Assembly: GCF_027943255.1 (NCBI RefSeq)
Contig: NC_072893.1
Coordinates: 87,117,784-87,181,783, forward strand
Direction: 5' to 3'
DNA from: Anastrepha obliqua
Taxonomy: Eukaryota; Arthropoda; Insecta; Diptera; Tephritidae
DNA length: 64,000 nt
Shown here: in pieces, positions 47,995 to 61,400 of the stretch
How positions within the stretch are numbered: the stretch's first letter is position 1
How the letters are laid out: every line of letters begins with the position of its first letter
The notes under the pieces: generated by a model
The model's database searches: none
The model's input: only the letters and a program-made list of their open reading frames with translations
What the model was told of the DNA's origin: nothing
Position numbers and translations under genes: made by a program

Positions 47995-48550
47995 GAAATA
48001 ATTTAAAATAAAAAATAAAATCCGCACTTGTCTTCTTAATAATAGTTACTGAAATAGACTTTTATCCTTAGTATTTATTTTTTATATTCTTTGAATTCTT
48101 ACTTCTGCAACCGGAAACCCTGTATCATTTTGCTATCAATAAATTATCTATCTATAATATCTATCTGATGATCTAAAATTATTGATGATTATTGAATCAT
48201 GACTACTACTAGTTAACATCAAAATAGATAGAAAAGTGGGAAAGCAAAGGAAACGTAATATATATAATGAAGATTAAAAAAACTTCATACGAATAACACG
48301 CAGTAAAACTTACTTCAGTAAACAATTTTTTTTTTTTGGTTTTACTTAGATATTTTGTATTAAACTATAGATTAGCCATAAAAAGGCTAATTTGAGCGAG
48401 AAGTAAAATTTGTCCATTGTAATACCATTTTCAGGAAAAAGGAGAGGCCGGAAAAGAGATGTGGTAAGAGAGTGAAAGGCTGTACAATTGCTGTTTACGT
48501 TTGTGTTAAACGCTTCGGACTGATGATGGCATCCAGCAGGACGGCTGAGA
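47995..48550. other. Intergenic stretch, no gene seen
   Basis: AT-rich with a 'ctatctataatatctatct' run near 48145-48165. No gene is visible. Confidence 0.4.
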
Positions 48551-48554
48551 AGAA

Positions 48555-48668
48555 TACACCCTTTTTTGGGTATCGGCTCCTCCTTTTTCATTTTGGAGTT
48601 TCACGGAGATTCGAACTTACGTTTTCCGAATGGTAGTCACACACCAACCCACTTGGATAAGGTGGCTG
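48555..48668 (-). mobile_element. SINE with internal deletion
   Basis: The reverse-orientation 3' tip ('acaccctttttt') is joined directly to the tRNA-like head ('tttcacggagattcgaacttacg...atggtagtcacacaccaaccca'). Most of the body is missing. Confidence 0.65.
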
Positions 48669-48816
48669 AGAAGAATAAGCCAAGATTTCTCCACTTTATC
48701 TTCCAGGCAGCAAAATATACTAGAACTTTGTTAGTTTTAGTTTCCTTGAGCGCCTTCGACGAACTGGTCAGCAGAAGAATCTTGCGACCTTATTAGCTGA
48801 TGTATCTGCTAAAATA

Positions 48817-49730
48817 TGAACGAGACTTTATCAATTAAACGGTCCGCGGATGACATATGGCAAAAATAATTTTTTTGTTGGATGGTAGGACTGTTATAAA
48901 CTTACATGGCAAATTTCAGCGTGATATGTCACATAGTTTGTTTTCTGTGCTACTGTAAACAAGTCAAACTCGAGTGTGTTTTCCGAATTTAACGATTTAA
49001 CGTTGAATTTTCTTCAACAAGAACAACGCAAAACTGTCGCTAAGGAAATGCTCGCCATGACTGATACGGACATCCGGCACATCATAACTGGTGATGAGAC
49101 TTGGGCTTATGAGTATGACGTCGAAACAGCCCAACAATCATCGGAATGGCGCTCCACGGAGAAGCCGAAACCCAAAAAACCACGCCAAAGTCGCTCAAAA
49201 ATTAAGGTTATGCTGACTGTTTTTTCGATTACGAAGGTGTGGTGCACTCGGAGTTCCTTCCGCAAGGCCGATCGGTTAACGCTGAATATTATTTAGACGT
49301 TTTAAAGTGTTTGCGCGAGAACATTCGTCTTAAAAGGAAGGAATTGTGGGACAACAAGTCATGGTTCTTGCATCACGATAATGCACCAGCTCACACATCA
49401 CTTCTTGTTCGCGATTATTTGAACAAAAATAATGTTAATATCGTTCCGCAAGCACCGTATTCGCCTGATATGGCTCCATGTGACTTTTTCCTGTTTCCCA
49501 AGCTCAAGTTGCCGCTCCGTGGAAAACATTTTGAGACAATTGAAGTCATAAAAGAGAATTCGAAGAAGGAACTGAAATCCATACCGAAATCGGCCTTCCA
49601 GAAATGCTATGATGATTGGAAAAAACGTTGGCATATGTGTATCGCCTCTAATGGTGATTACTTTGAAGGAGATAAAATAAAAATTGAACAATAATTAACC
49701 GTTTGTGTTTTATTAAATGAGTCTTGTTCA
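48817..49730 (+). mobile_element. Mariner with N-terminal deletion
   Basis: The element is 914 bp, flanked by TA, with imperfect inverted ends (TGAACGAGAC left, complement TGAACAAGAC right). The plus strand keeps LNFLQQEQRKTVAKEML, IITGDETWAYEYDVE and, after one frameshift near 49230, FLPQGRSVNAEYYLDVL, HHDNAPAHTS, QAPYSPDMAPCDFFLFPKL and a complete C-terminus to FEGDKIKIEQ. All three catalytic Asp are present, but the DNA-binding third is deleted. Confidence 0.8.
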
Positions 49731-49954
49731 TATTTGAGAAGAAGTACTTGACAGCACTCGCTGAGATCATGTGAAGTCCATCTTTCCTCTCATTGCACCA
49801 CATCACAGGTCTCCTATCTAGTTACCTCATCAGCTCAGCAAGACTGCATGCAACCAAATTGACTTTGTAGAGCATTGTAGAGATTACAATAAGCGAAAAA
49901 TTCCACCTCTTGCCAATGGAGCCCAGCAAACATACAAGGCAACGTATATATGTA

Positions 49955-50126
49955 TATTTATAAATGGCTGCTGGCCGAGCTCCTTCTCCTATTTTTGGTG
50001 TGCGTCTTGAATTTGTTCCACAAATGGTTGGACCTTGAGTTTTAACCCGGCTCCGAACTGCAGATGGTTTGTTATGAGAAGCTTTTTTATGGCACTGCCT
50101 GCGAGAGGCGACCGCTATTAGAAAAA
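49955..50126 (-). mobile_element. SINE body copy
   Basis: Reverse-orientation body ('ggccgagctccttctcc...tgtgcgtcttg...ttccacaaatgg...gcgaccgctattagaaaa'). The head is missing. Confidence 0.7.
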
Positions 50127-50204
50127 ACTTGTTCTACTTATTCTAGTGTGTTGATCCCTTCCGAATAATAGGATTTAACTAACTTTACTCTCTGATTTTA
50201 TTTG

Positions 50205-51630
50205 TAGTAATTTAAATCGACGATAGGCGACGATATTAGTCAGTCTAGATTTGGAAAAAGCATTCGATACTGCTTGGGTGGAAGGAATCTTATTTAAAAT
50301 GTTAAGGAAGTTCAACTTTGAAAAAAAATTTTGCATAATGTTGTATAGTTATTTAAAAGAGCGATCATTTTATGTTAATGAAGGTATATTTAATTCTTTG
50401 ACAAGAGACGTTAGCTCAGGTGTGCCACAAGGTTCTTTGTTGGGGCCAATTCTCTATAACATCTTCTTAGCTGATTTCCCTAACCCACCATTAAGTTCCG
50501 AAATTATTAATTGCGATATTAAAGTGCTCATATACGCAGATGATATAATTATATTGGGATCTCACGAACGCATAACCAAAGCTAATGAAGCCGTTAACTC
50601 ATACCTAAATGAATTAAATACATACTTTCACAAATGGAAGCTAAAACTAAACTTCAATAAACGCGAAACAACTATTGTTAAAGGAATACATAAAAACTTA
50701 TATCCAAATTCTCGTAAATATGAGCCTCAAATTAAAATAAATGGATTCAACATAAAATACAAAGAACAAATCAAATACTTGGGCATAATTTTGGATAGCA
50801 AATTCACCTTTGTAAGACATATAGATTTCATTTTGACAAAAGCATAAAAAATGTTCTTTAGCTATTGTAATTTGGTAAGAAGGCAGGGTGGACTATCGAA
50901 CTGCATTAAAATAAATATTTACAAACAAATAATTAGACCAATCATATCTTATGCTCATCCGATATGGTTCAACATTTCGTCGAGCCAAATGGAGAGACTC
51001 AGACGATTTGAACGATATGTTTTAAGAATTTGTAGCGGTCTTAACCGCCAACCTTACAGAAGTGGTACTTTTCGGAAAAGAGTTTCTAATAAAAGTTTAT
51101 ATGAAAAATGTAAAATATCACGCATAGACTTTTTCTTAATGAAATCGTCAGTAAGATTTGTTGATAAACTGACATTCATAGAAAATGAACTGATAAACAA
51201 ATATCTGTCAAAGGCAAGGGAAATATCTAACAGAAAAATATATATTTAAAAATACTAAAAAATAATAATATGTTACATAAAAATAGTAAAGCAATATATT
51301 ATCATAGGCGATACAATACTTACAGCTTCAACGATGAAAATTTAGTTTATAACATTGATCTCTTTATAACCAAATAAATTATAGAAGTTTAATATACGTT
51401 ATCTCCTTTTTAAGCCCTTTTTCGGAGAATATAAATAAGTTTTAAAATTATGCCAAAGACATTCCAAATAATAATGTTAACCTATTGTATAATCAAAAGA
51501 AAAATAAGTTTTAAACTCCTAGATAAATGCAAATGTATGTTAGGATAATGCTAAATAATCTAATTTTATCATAACTTTGTAAACTTCTATGTTAAAATGA
51601 TTTAGGGCAATAAATGAATGAATGAATGAG
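50205..51630 (+). mobile_element. 5'-truncated LINE with well-preserved RT
   Basis: The frame from 50230 reads SLDLEKAFDTAW, SSGVPQGSLLGPILYNIFLADFP and VLIYADDIIILG, with the catalytic YADD intact. It continues with LKLNFNKRETTIV, IKYLGIILDSKF and a C-terminal IIRPIISYAHPIWFNISSSQMERLRRFERYVLRICSG to the stop at 51249. One in-frame TAA (50845-50847) is the only visible lesion. The 3' end carries (TGAA)n at 51608-51630. The Jockey group is the best guess. Confidence 0.8.
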
Positions 51631-51634
51631 TAGG

Positions 51635-52470
51635 ATTTATGCAAGTCTGAGAAATAGTCATTCATTTCTACAATCACCTCCTCGTTTGAACAAAGTACTT
51701 TTCCCGCCAGCTATTTCTTAAAATTGGGGAACGAAGAAATAGTAGTCCGAGGGAGTCCTATTTCCATTAATTTTGCGGCCACATCTGCTGTTGCGTGAGC
51801 TGGTAAATTCACCAGTGATCAATTCGTGATTGAAAAGGAAAATCGCTCGACTTCCTTTATTCAAACGAATGCCAAACACAAATAAATAAACCAATTTGAC
51901 TGCAATTTGATATGGGCTCTTCCAAGAGATGCTACTAAGTAAGCTAACCTCTGACTTTGCACGGAATTTCCAAACGATCCTCTTATGAGTAAATGCTTAT
52001 AAACAGTTAGTTGACAATATAGAAAGCATAACTGAACGAATGGTACACAGTGATTAAAAAGGGCCGTACTGTGGTTGAACATTTGCCTCGTTCTGGTCAT
52101 CTACTCGCCTCTGAGGCTATCGAAAACTTCAATAAACTTCAGAAAATTTTACTCAAAAGTCTCCATGTGAGCATCTAAGGTTCTGGTGCGCTATAAACTC
52201 CAGGTGGTAGTATATTAAGTACAAAAAGTACTAGAATACAAACAAATTTTTTACAAACATTTTTAAAAAATATTGTTTTTATTTCAAAAAGAACATTTTA
52301 TAAGCATTATTAGAAACTAGAGTAGTAAATATAAAATATTTAGGGAATCCAAGTGCGTATAAAATCCAAATGCTTATGTAGAGGTCCAAAGCACATTTTT
52401 ACCTAAGTATATTGCTGCGAAAGTTCGTTAGAATCAAAAGGCAACCATGACTAACAACGAAACGATGAAC
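51635..52470. other. Intergenic stretch and 3' flank of the P450 gene
   Basis: Decayed sequence. A piece near 52030-52140 (translating to ERMVHSD*KGPYCG-like residues) may be another mariner scrap, but it is too short to call. Confidence 0.35.
52278..52283 (-). promoter_or_regulatory. Candidate polyadenylation signal of the P450 gene
   Basis: AATAAA on the minus strand, 190 bp after the P450 stop codon. It is the first clear hexamer I see downstream. Confidence 0.4.
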
Positions 52471-52472
52471 AA

Positions 52473-55400
52473 CTAAGCGTTAGATTCATTGAGTTTCCTT
52501 ATTTGGAAATTTATGCTTTCGCTATTGCCAAACTTCAACGAAATGCCATTTACGAAAATCAAATCATCCAATTTTATTGAGGTGCCAAATTCAAAGTGAT
52601 AAATTAATTTCACCAAAAATATTTTAGCCAAGTACATCGAATAACGATTCCCTAAAAGAAGAATGAAATTCAAACATTGACAAAATTCACACACTTACAA
52701 CTTACCTATACAGTAACGCAATCCTTTGGCAAATGGCACAAACGCGTATGGATGACGTTCCGCCGAACCTGTACTTCCGGCTGCAAAGTGTTCGGGATGG
52801 AATTCTTTGGCATGGGCGCCCCAAAACTTCGTATCACGTTGCATATTGAAAACATCAAATACGAGTGCAGTGTCTTTTGGCACTTTTACTCGTCGCGTTA
52901 TACCGCCGGCACCAGAATTTAGTTGCAAATAAAAATCTCGGCTCACCGCGCGCATATTAAATGGAACAGTAGTGAGTAGGCGTAACGATTCGTATACAAT
53001 GGAATCGAGGTAAGTCATTTGTAACAACTGCGTTGGATCGATATTAAATATTTGTGATTGTTTGGGAAAAGTTGTTGTGATTTCCTCACGTAATTTACGC
53101 TGACAATCCTCATGCATCGCCAAAAGGAGCACAGTGACTAAAACACTGGTAGAAATCGTTTCAAATGACTTACGAAGAAAAAAAGAAGAAAAAATGAGTT
53201 ATGTATTACTATAAAAGTGATACTCATAAAGATGTGCATACAATATACAAAACAGAGAACAATTTTTCGAAAGGTAAAAATTTATAAAAAAGTATATTTC
53301 GTGATACGCATACAGGGTGTATTCCTAAGTTAATGGAACTAAATATGCTGGTGCAATCACTCGCAGTGGACAACTTCTATCAGAATTCATGAGAGGTATG
53401 TTATAAAGGGTTTTTCAATAAGAGGTGTTATTTTGATATTCAAGGAAAAATGCTATTTTTCAATACAAATCATCGGATGTTTATTTCATTATAAAGCGGA
53501 AAGTATGCCGTTAATAGTGGAAAATAACATCAGAGAAATGAGCACCACGACCACGCTTACAGGACAATACCTTTCCATGGCATTTTCCATAACCGAATTG
53601 TAAACTGGCTGCCCTATGTCCTCGATAGCCTCACGAATTCCATCTTTGAGGTCTTGAATCGACCCTGGGCTGTTCGCGTAGACCTTCTCTTTCACGTGGC
53701 CCCAAAGTTTTTCTTCTTTTCTTTCTCACAAGGTGTTAAATCACAAGATCTCGGTGGCCAATTGTTATCACCTCTTCGAGAGATAACACGGTTCGGAAAC
53801 TTTTCCCGTAAAAGATCAATGGTTTCGTTGCTTGTGTGGCACGTAGCGCCGTCTTGTTGAAAATAAACGTTGTCCAGATTAATACCATCTGAATTCGGCC
53901 ATAAAAAATCGTTAATTATCCCTCGACAGCGCAATCAATTGACCTGTAACACCTGTTATTGGAAAACCTTTTGTGTACAAGGTTTAAGAAGCATATTTAT
54001 GGCATAAAGGCAACAGGAATTCTAAACTAATATCATTATTACCCGAATTTCAATTAAAGTGTTTGTAAATTTGTTCAAAGTCAGCAAAACTCTTCATGAA
54101 AAATTGTCTTAGTGTCAAAAATACATAATTTTTGAACGGTTTTTTGACAAAAGATCATATTTTGCCATAAATCTTCCTGTATAAGCCTAATTGGACACCG
54201 CGCCTTTGCCTTTCCCGAAAATGAATTTTCCAATGCATGGAAAGCGTGTTGTGTACGCCCAAACGCCCGAAAACACCCGCCCGAATCCACACGCCCGAAT
54301 GTATATTTCCCCGAATTGACAGTTTCCCGAATTTTTTTGCCCGAACGTCTTCGCCCGAACCCATTTGCCCGAATCCTTTTACCCGAAAAGAAAAAAAAAT
54401 TTAAAATAATTAAGAATTAGTATACACTTGAAGTACATGCAAGAAAAGAACAAAAGAGTGCTATTCCTTTATTTATTCATAACAAATGTTGTCAAAATTC
54501 TTGTGTCAAATTCATCAGTCAGTCATTCGTTCTTAATTATTCATAAAAATGGAAGAAATTGAGGAAGTGGGACAACTTGTCGGAAAAAAATTAATAATCG
54601 GAGGATACATTTATGTCAGATCCAAACCGTCGAAAAATAATCAATTCTATTGGGACTGTCAATTGGTTCGAAGAAAAGAATGCAAAGCGCGGGCAATTAC
54701 ATTGCAGACAGTTTCTGAGTTAATAGTTTTAAAAGGCCCTAAAAAATCTCCTCATGAACATCCGCCCAATCAGGATACAGCGAAAGCGGAATTAGTGAAG
54801 GTTAATTTAAAACGAGTCGCGGAAGATCATCCGGAATGCCCTCCAGCACAAGTACAAAGTTTTGTTTATTTCTATTTTTGTTATATTTTTTCCCTCTTTT
54901 GGTTTTTTATACTCCCTTTATATTTGCTACATGTGGTTTAATTTTCAACAGATTTTACGCGATAATCTCTCTACTACGCACAATAACGGAAGAATACCAA
55001 AGATATAAAGAAGAAAACAAAATTTTGGAATACTTAACTAATTTAGCATACAACATTCAAATATCCTAAATTCACACAATTCAATTTCTTTCACACCATG
55101 CCATATAATTAAAACTTGTTTACAAAATTTTGAATTTTAATTATTTATTAACATTTTTATATAAAATTTATTTTTATTTTTTCGGGCATTTTTCGGGAAA
55201 ATTAATAAGATTCGGGTATTCGTATTCGGGCAAATTTATTCGGGTAAATTATTTTCGGGTGATTGGGTTTCGGGTGAATGTCCATTCGGGCATGTGTTTT
55301 CGGGATTTTGACCTGGAATCCGTGTTGTGTACGTAAGAGATATGTACTGACCTCACAAAGAACATCCCGGGCGTCAGTTTAGTAAAAAATACATTTCACA

Positions 55401-58400
55401 TGCATTTACGTAATGAAAATATCTGTATTGTCTGTATTACTAAAGCTAAGCTACTAGCAGCTAGAAACCCTCGACCTGAAAATCCCTGTATTGAGCCGTT
55501 TGGGTATTATATTGATTAAAATAAATCGAATTTGGACTAAAAAAAAGGTTTTCGTTCTATTTAAAAACTTGTGATCTCTTCGAAGCCCTCTCTGAATGTA
55601 TAGTTTAACGCAAACACTTTTATGAAAGATCTTACTCACCACCATCAGCATGGATAGCGCCTCATCCATAACATCCTCCATTCGCAGTTCGCCGGTATCG
55701 ACCATATGGAATATTTGCTCAATAAAAATACGCCTTCGATTTGTACTTCCTGCAATCTTGACATCCTTTGGATCTTCTGCGCCATCAGTGTTTCTTGAAT
55801 CTGCATCATTGGTGCCAATATTCGAAATATTGCTCTGACTTCCTGCCTTCCACTCAGCGTGCTTTCTTTGTACGATCTAGATGCATGTGTATATGTGCAA
55901 ATAAAGTTGATTTAATTTATTATTGATCACTATTTTAAGTTATTTTTATGAGTATTAGTAGCTAAATATTATCTTTCATATAAAACAAAACAAAAAAATA
56001 TTATATACAAGTTATGTTGCCATACACCACTATACTTCCCAACGTCGCACCCTGTGATCACATTGCACTACACGTGAGTTCATTGCTCCAATTAAAGTTC
56101 ACACAAGAACTTTCGCTGACGCGACACACGCGCAAGCGATCAATTGCAATATCCAATGCTTGGGAATTGCAAGGCCAGCATATTGGCCAACACGCGCAAC
56201 CCAACGATTGCGAAATACCAGCAAGTGGTGGGAACTGCAACGTTGGCGAATTAGCTTAGGTTAAGAAGTTAGTTGGTAAGAATTATATTTTGTAAAGTTC
56301 AGTTAGAATCGGAACCGCAACTAGTGCGGAATAAAATTATATGTGACTAATTGAAATCGTGTTTTTTATGTTATCGGTGAACAGTTGGTTCACCGCATCT
56401 TTAATTTTTTGGAAGCCCCTATCGGTCAGGGCTTAAGTTACATATATATAATATATACATATACATATATATCCTCGTACTTATGGACTGCTGGGAAATA
56501 TAATAGAAACAAATATTTTCATGTAATTTCTAACAATTTTTTAATATTGAAAACTCCGGATATTTAGTTATACAAATATAAAATTGGGCGGGAGCCCTTG
56601 ATCGAAGAAACCCCAAACCCCCGCCTGCCATGAACATAATTCCCTTCTGGACCCGTAACAGGTTAAACTCGTACTTTTTCAGAACAGGCCCAGTCGTTCC
56701 CCAAATATGTCCGCATGATACTAACCACTTCTTAACATTTCCCCTTAAAGTCCCTTATCCATTACACATTTTCCTCTGTAACATTTCTCCTCTGTCGAAA
56801 CAACCTGTTTTCTAGATCTACCGTTAGATACGCCAAACGACGATGGCTGATGACAGAGTTTTACGAAAGCCCTATATTTTTTAGTTTCTTTTCATTATCC
56901 TATGTACTTTGCAGAAATGCCGTTTTATTTGGACTTTCATTACTTTACAGACCTCGCGCATTGAGTACAATTTTTGAGTTGCTAGTCGGCGTAATAAAGT
57001 CATGCGGTAATTTTAATTTTACAGTGATGCACTCAGTGAACCACTGGTTTTACTTATGTCCTTAGTATGTAGGTAAAAAATTGGCAAAAAACACTTACAA
57101 TTTTCACAAACTCCTCTAAATGTTTCATAAGTTCTTGGCTGCGTTTGTAGTTCTTTGTATCCAGCAGATAAAATATAAAATCCACTTGCAACCAAGGTTT
57201 TGTGCCCTTCAATGCTGATATATCCATGAGCCTTGTCGTATTAAAAATATTGAATTTTGCACAGAATATCAACTAATTCTATTAATTTCCTAAACAAATT
57301 AACTACTTACTCGCTGTAGGTCCTTGCAATACCCTGTGTGTCTGCAGCTGTAAAGTTGGTTTCCGTGTCCATTGTTGTTTCTAGAGGACAATCACAAGAG
57401 CATTCAATATTTGTCTGCTATTTGCATAGAATGACACTTACGACATGAGACCTCAAGCACTGCTCTGCAAAACATTTCGTCTAGAATATTAAATTGCACA
57501 TTGTCACCCAATAACTCCGTATCGAATTTGTGCACCAATTGATTCCCGACCGTATTAAAGGTGTCAATGAAGCTTAGTAAGACTTTAGAACCGAAAGCTG
57601 GGTCCAACTGTCTACGCCGAGATTTCCACGCAGCTCCTTTATTTAAAGGTATTATAAATATTAATCTTTTTTATATATGTACACATACACTGCCTTAAAA
57701 ACCATAACAGAAACTTATTGATAAATTATGAAAATATAATTCATTTTATTACCAAAATCATATAAATCCAAGTTTCAAACTTTGCGCAAATATAAAATAA
57801 AATTCAACACTATTCTCACTATTTTCAATTTCGAAAAATGTCCAATATGCAGCTTTATAGTCAATTGAATTTTATTATAACAGAATTTCATTATTATTCA
57901 TTAATTATTATATTTATAAAGAGAAAATGCACAATGCCGCCAGCAAAAAAAATTAATTTCCAAAATCAATGTGATTTTTGAGCTACTTGAAACTTGCACT
58001 TTATTATACCAAAACTACTAAAATTATAAAAGAAATACATAAATAAATTGTCAAAGCTTGTCAATAAGTCCTTGTGGTATAGTTATTTAATGCAGTATAT
58101 TCATTCATTTATTGAACGGCAAACCTTTAGCATGTAATAAGCCTCGACGTAAGCAAAATCCATTTTGAAAGAAAGATTTATCTATACATTCGGGTGCATT
58201 GAAAAATTGTTCCATAGTCGCAGGGTCGTCGACGTAAATCACAGTTTTGTTGCCGAATACAATGGCCAGCGGACGTTGAAAGTGGGGTCGTATGCGGGAA
58301 ACGGCCTGCAATAGTTCTTGAAAAAAAACAATAAATAAAATAAATGCACTGCTGCTCACAGGTTAATCCAAATACAAAAATGTTTATGGATCATAGCTTG

Positions 58401-61400
58401 CTTTGAAACTGAGAGGTCTTTCACGTTCGCCCTCAGTAACTACTTATAGATAATCGAGTTATCAATCATCTTGGTAACGCCAGTTAGCTACCGCGGAGCT
58501 GCCGTCAGACTTTTTTGGGGGGAGTCTTGAATTAATGATGTCATACGGACAATCTAGAAACATTAAAATGACATTTGAAAATAATATCATCTGAACCATT
58601 TGTAAGGTGTAACCAGAAAACGTTAATAAGTTCTTATAAAATTTGGGTGATAGGCTGTGCTCGCCACATAGCAATCGATTTCCTTTAATAACTGTGTATA
58701 ACAAAAACTCACGTATTTCAAAATACATTGCAAGGTTCTACGCCCCAAATAGAGTGAAGGTAATAAGATCCTCACACCGGAATGAAATAATTAAAATCTA
58801 TCTTATTTAATGTTAATAAATAATTTCAGACTCATGACTATCTCTACAGCTCTAACAGATATTAAAGTATTTATATATGTATATAATTGGCGCGTACACC
58901 CTTTTTGGCTGTTTGGCCGAGCTTCTTCTCATATTTGTAGCGTTCGTTTTGGTGTTGTTCCACGAATGAAGAGGCCTACAGTTTCAAGCCGACTCCGAAC
59001 GGCAGATATTTTTTATGAACCTTTTCATAGCAGAAATGCACTCGGAGTTTTGCCAATGCCTGCCGAGGGGCGACCGCTATTAGAAAAACTTTTTCTCAAT
59101 TTTGGTGTTTCGCCGAGATTCGAACCTACGTTCTCTCTGAATTCCGAATGGTAGTCACTCACCAACCCATTCGGCTACGGCGGCCACCGTATCAAAGTAG
59201 GCAACCGAAAAGTGGTGAATAATTATCTTATAGCGCTCACCATTAACAGTACGAGAGGTGCCTTTTATATGTCGGGATTTGGCAACCCTGGTGTTGCAAT
59301 CTGGCAACTGACAGCTGTATCGCAAAGTTTGACATTTTTTGTCTTTTACGGACTCAGAAAGTTTTGAAATACCAGCGCTATTTGTGTTGTTTACAGTAAC
59401 TTAAAAGATTCATCTCGGTCCAAAAATGGAATTAAATCGTGAACATTTTCGTGCGATTATTTTTTACAACTTTCGACGTGGATTAACTCAGCAACATTGC
59501 ATGGATGAAGTTAATTCATTTTTTGGCGATGAAGCTCCATCAAGGACCAGTGTTTATCGATGGTATGGTGAATTCAATCGTGGTCGTAGTTCACTCCAAG
59601 ACGAATTTCGTGAAGGTCGTCCAAAATCAATTGTTGTTCCGAAAACCATTGATGCTGTGCGCGAACTGATATTGCAAGATCGTCATGTGACCTATCGTGA
59701 GATTGAGACAATCTTAGGCATTAGTGGGACCAGCATACATTCAATATTGCATAAACATTTGACTGTCAAAAAAATTTGTTCGCGTTGGATCCCACACAAT
59801 TTGTCAATCGCTCAAAAAAAGGCTCGTGTCGATTGGTCGAAGGAAATGCTCAAAAAATACGATCGCGGGGCTTCGAAACACGTCTATGACATCGTGACAG
59901 GTAATGAATCATGGATTTACGCGTATGAGCCCGAAAGTAAACAGCAGTCGACTGTATGGTTGTTCGCGCACGAAGCACTTCCAAGCAAATGGTCGCCTGT
60001 TTTTTCGGAAAAACTGGACATGTCACAACCGTACCACTAGAACAACGCAGAACAGTAAATTCTGAGTGGTACACAACCATTTGTTTGCCAGTTGTCTTCC
60101 AAGAAATTAGGAAGACCAATCGCCAAAGACGGACCACTTTTCACCAGGACAATGCGAGCTCTCACACATCGGCTCAAACAACTGCATTTTTGAGCACCCA
60201 AAACATCGAATTAATGGGTCATCCGCCGTATAGTCCTGACTTGGCACCGAATGACTTCTTTTTATTCCCGTACGTAAAAAACAAACTGAGAGGTCAACGT
60301 TTTTCGACACCTGAAGAAGCGGTTGCGGCAATCAGAATGCATGTTTTGGAGGTACCTCATTCAGAGTGGCAAAAGTGCTTCGACAATTGGTTGAAACGCA
60401 TGCAAAAGTGTATAGATCTTCATGGAGAATATTTTGAAAAACAATAAAGTGATTTTCGATGGTTAAAATTTGTTTTTGTTCTCTAATCTCGACATATAAA
60501 AGGCACCCCTCGTATGCACCTCCGTTGCCTCAACCGTGAAAGCCACAATGACTATTACTTTTTTCAACATTGATTTTGGAAATAAATGTCATACATATAG
60601 AAGTATATACTCGTATAACCATTTTTCGGTATTTGTCTTTGCATGTTAATTTTCAAAGTTATAGTCATCAGAATTTACTTAAACAGCTGATGGAAAGCTC
60701 GTCAAGTCAAAAAACTCTGAAGAATTTAAATCAATACTAAATTTTGAATAACTATGTATGTTTCTTATTTCAGAGATTAAATAACTAAACAAATTTTGTA
60801 GTATATGCGTTTTCAATAGAGTGGTTAGTTTCAGTAGTATAAATGATCAAGAGGACTCACTACTTGAGTTAATTTGATCTTGACTGAGTGTAGGAAAGTA
60901 TCTTTGTTCGTAATTGGTAGCAATATGAACTAAACGGTGTTGAACCGACTAATTTGACTTTAATTTTTTTTGGTTTCGACCAAGTAGGAACATTCAACAA
61001 GGAATATGTTGACTCGAGTCTTCACATTACCAGAATATATGAACTATTTAAAGGCGCACTTGAGTTTAAATACAAATTAGTTGTGGTTATATTTAAAAGC
61101 CCTATGCAAAAATACTGACAGACTTATGGCGAACTTTACTACCAATCTGTTGCATGCGATATGATTTCTGCCTACACGACGAGACTCCTACATTTTTATG
61201 TCATGACATAACTTTTATTTGAACTTTTTCATGCGAGAAAATTATACGGATCATCTGACAGTGACTAACAGTCATTGGATCGTAACGTTTGTTACTAAAC
61301 TTCGTCTTTTTGACGAGGCCTCACAAAATGTTCTCCTTCATAGTGTAAATTTTTAAAAATTTAACAAATTTGTTGGTAGGTTTTTACTGTTCGCGAAGGA

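Noticed and set aside
56012..56390. Possible solo LTR in P450 intron 5
   Set aside because: Base composition differs from its surroundings and it can be drawn as TG...CA, but no target duplication or second copy is visible.
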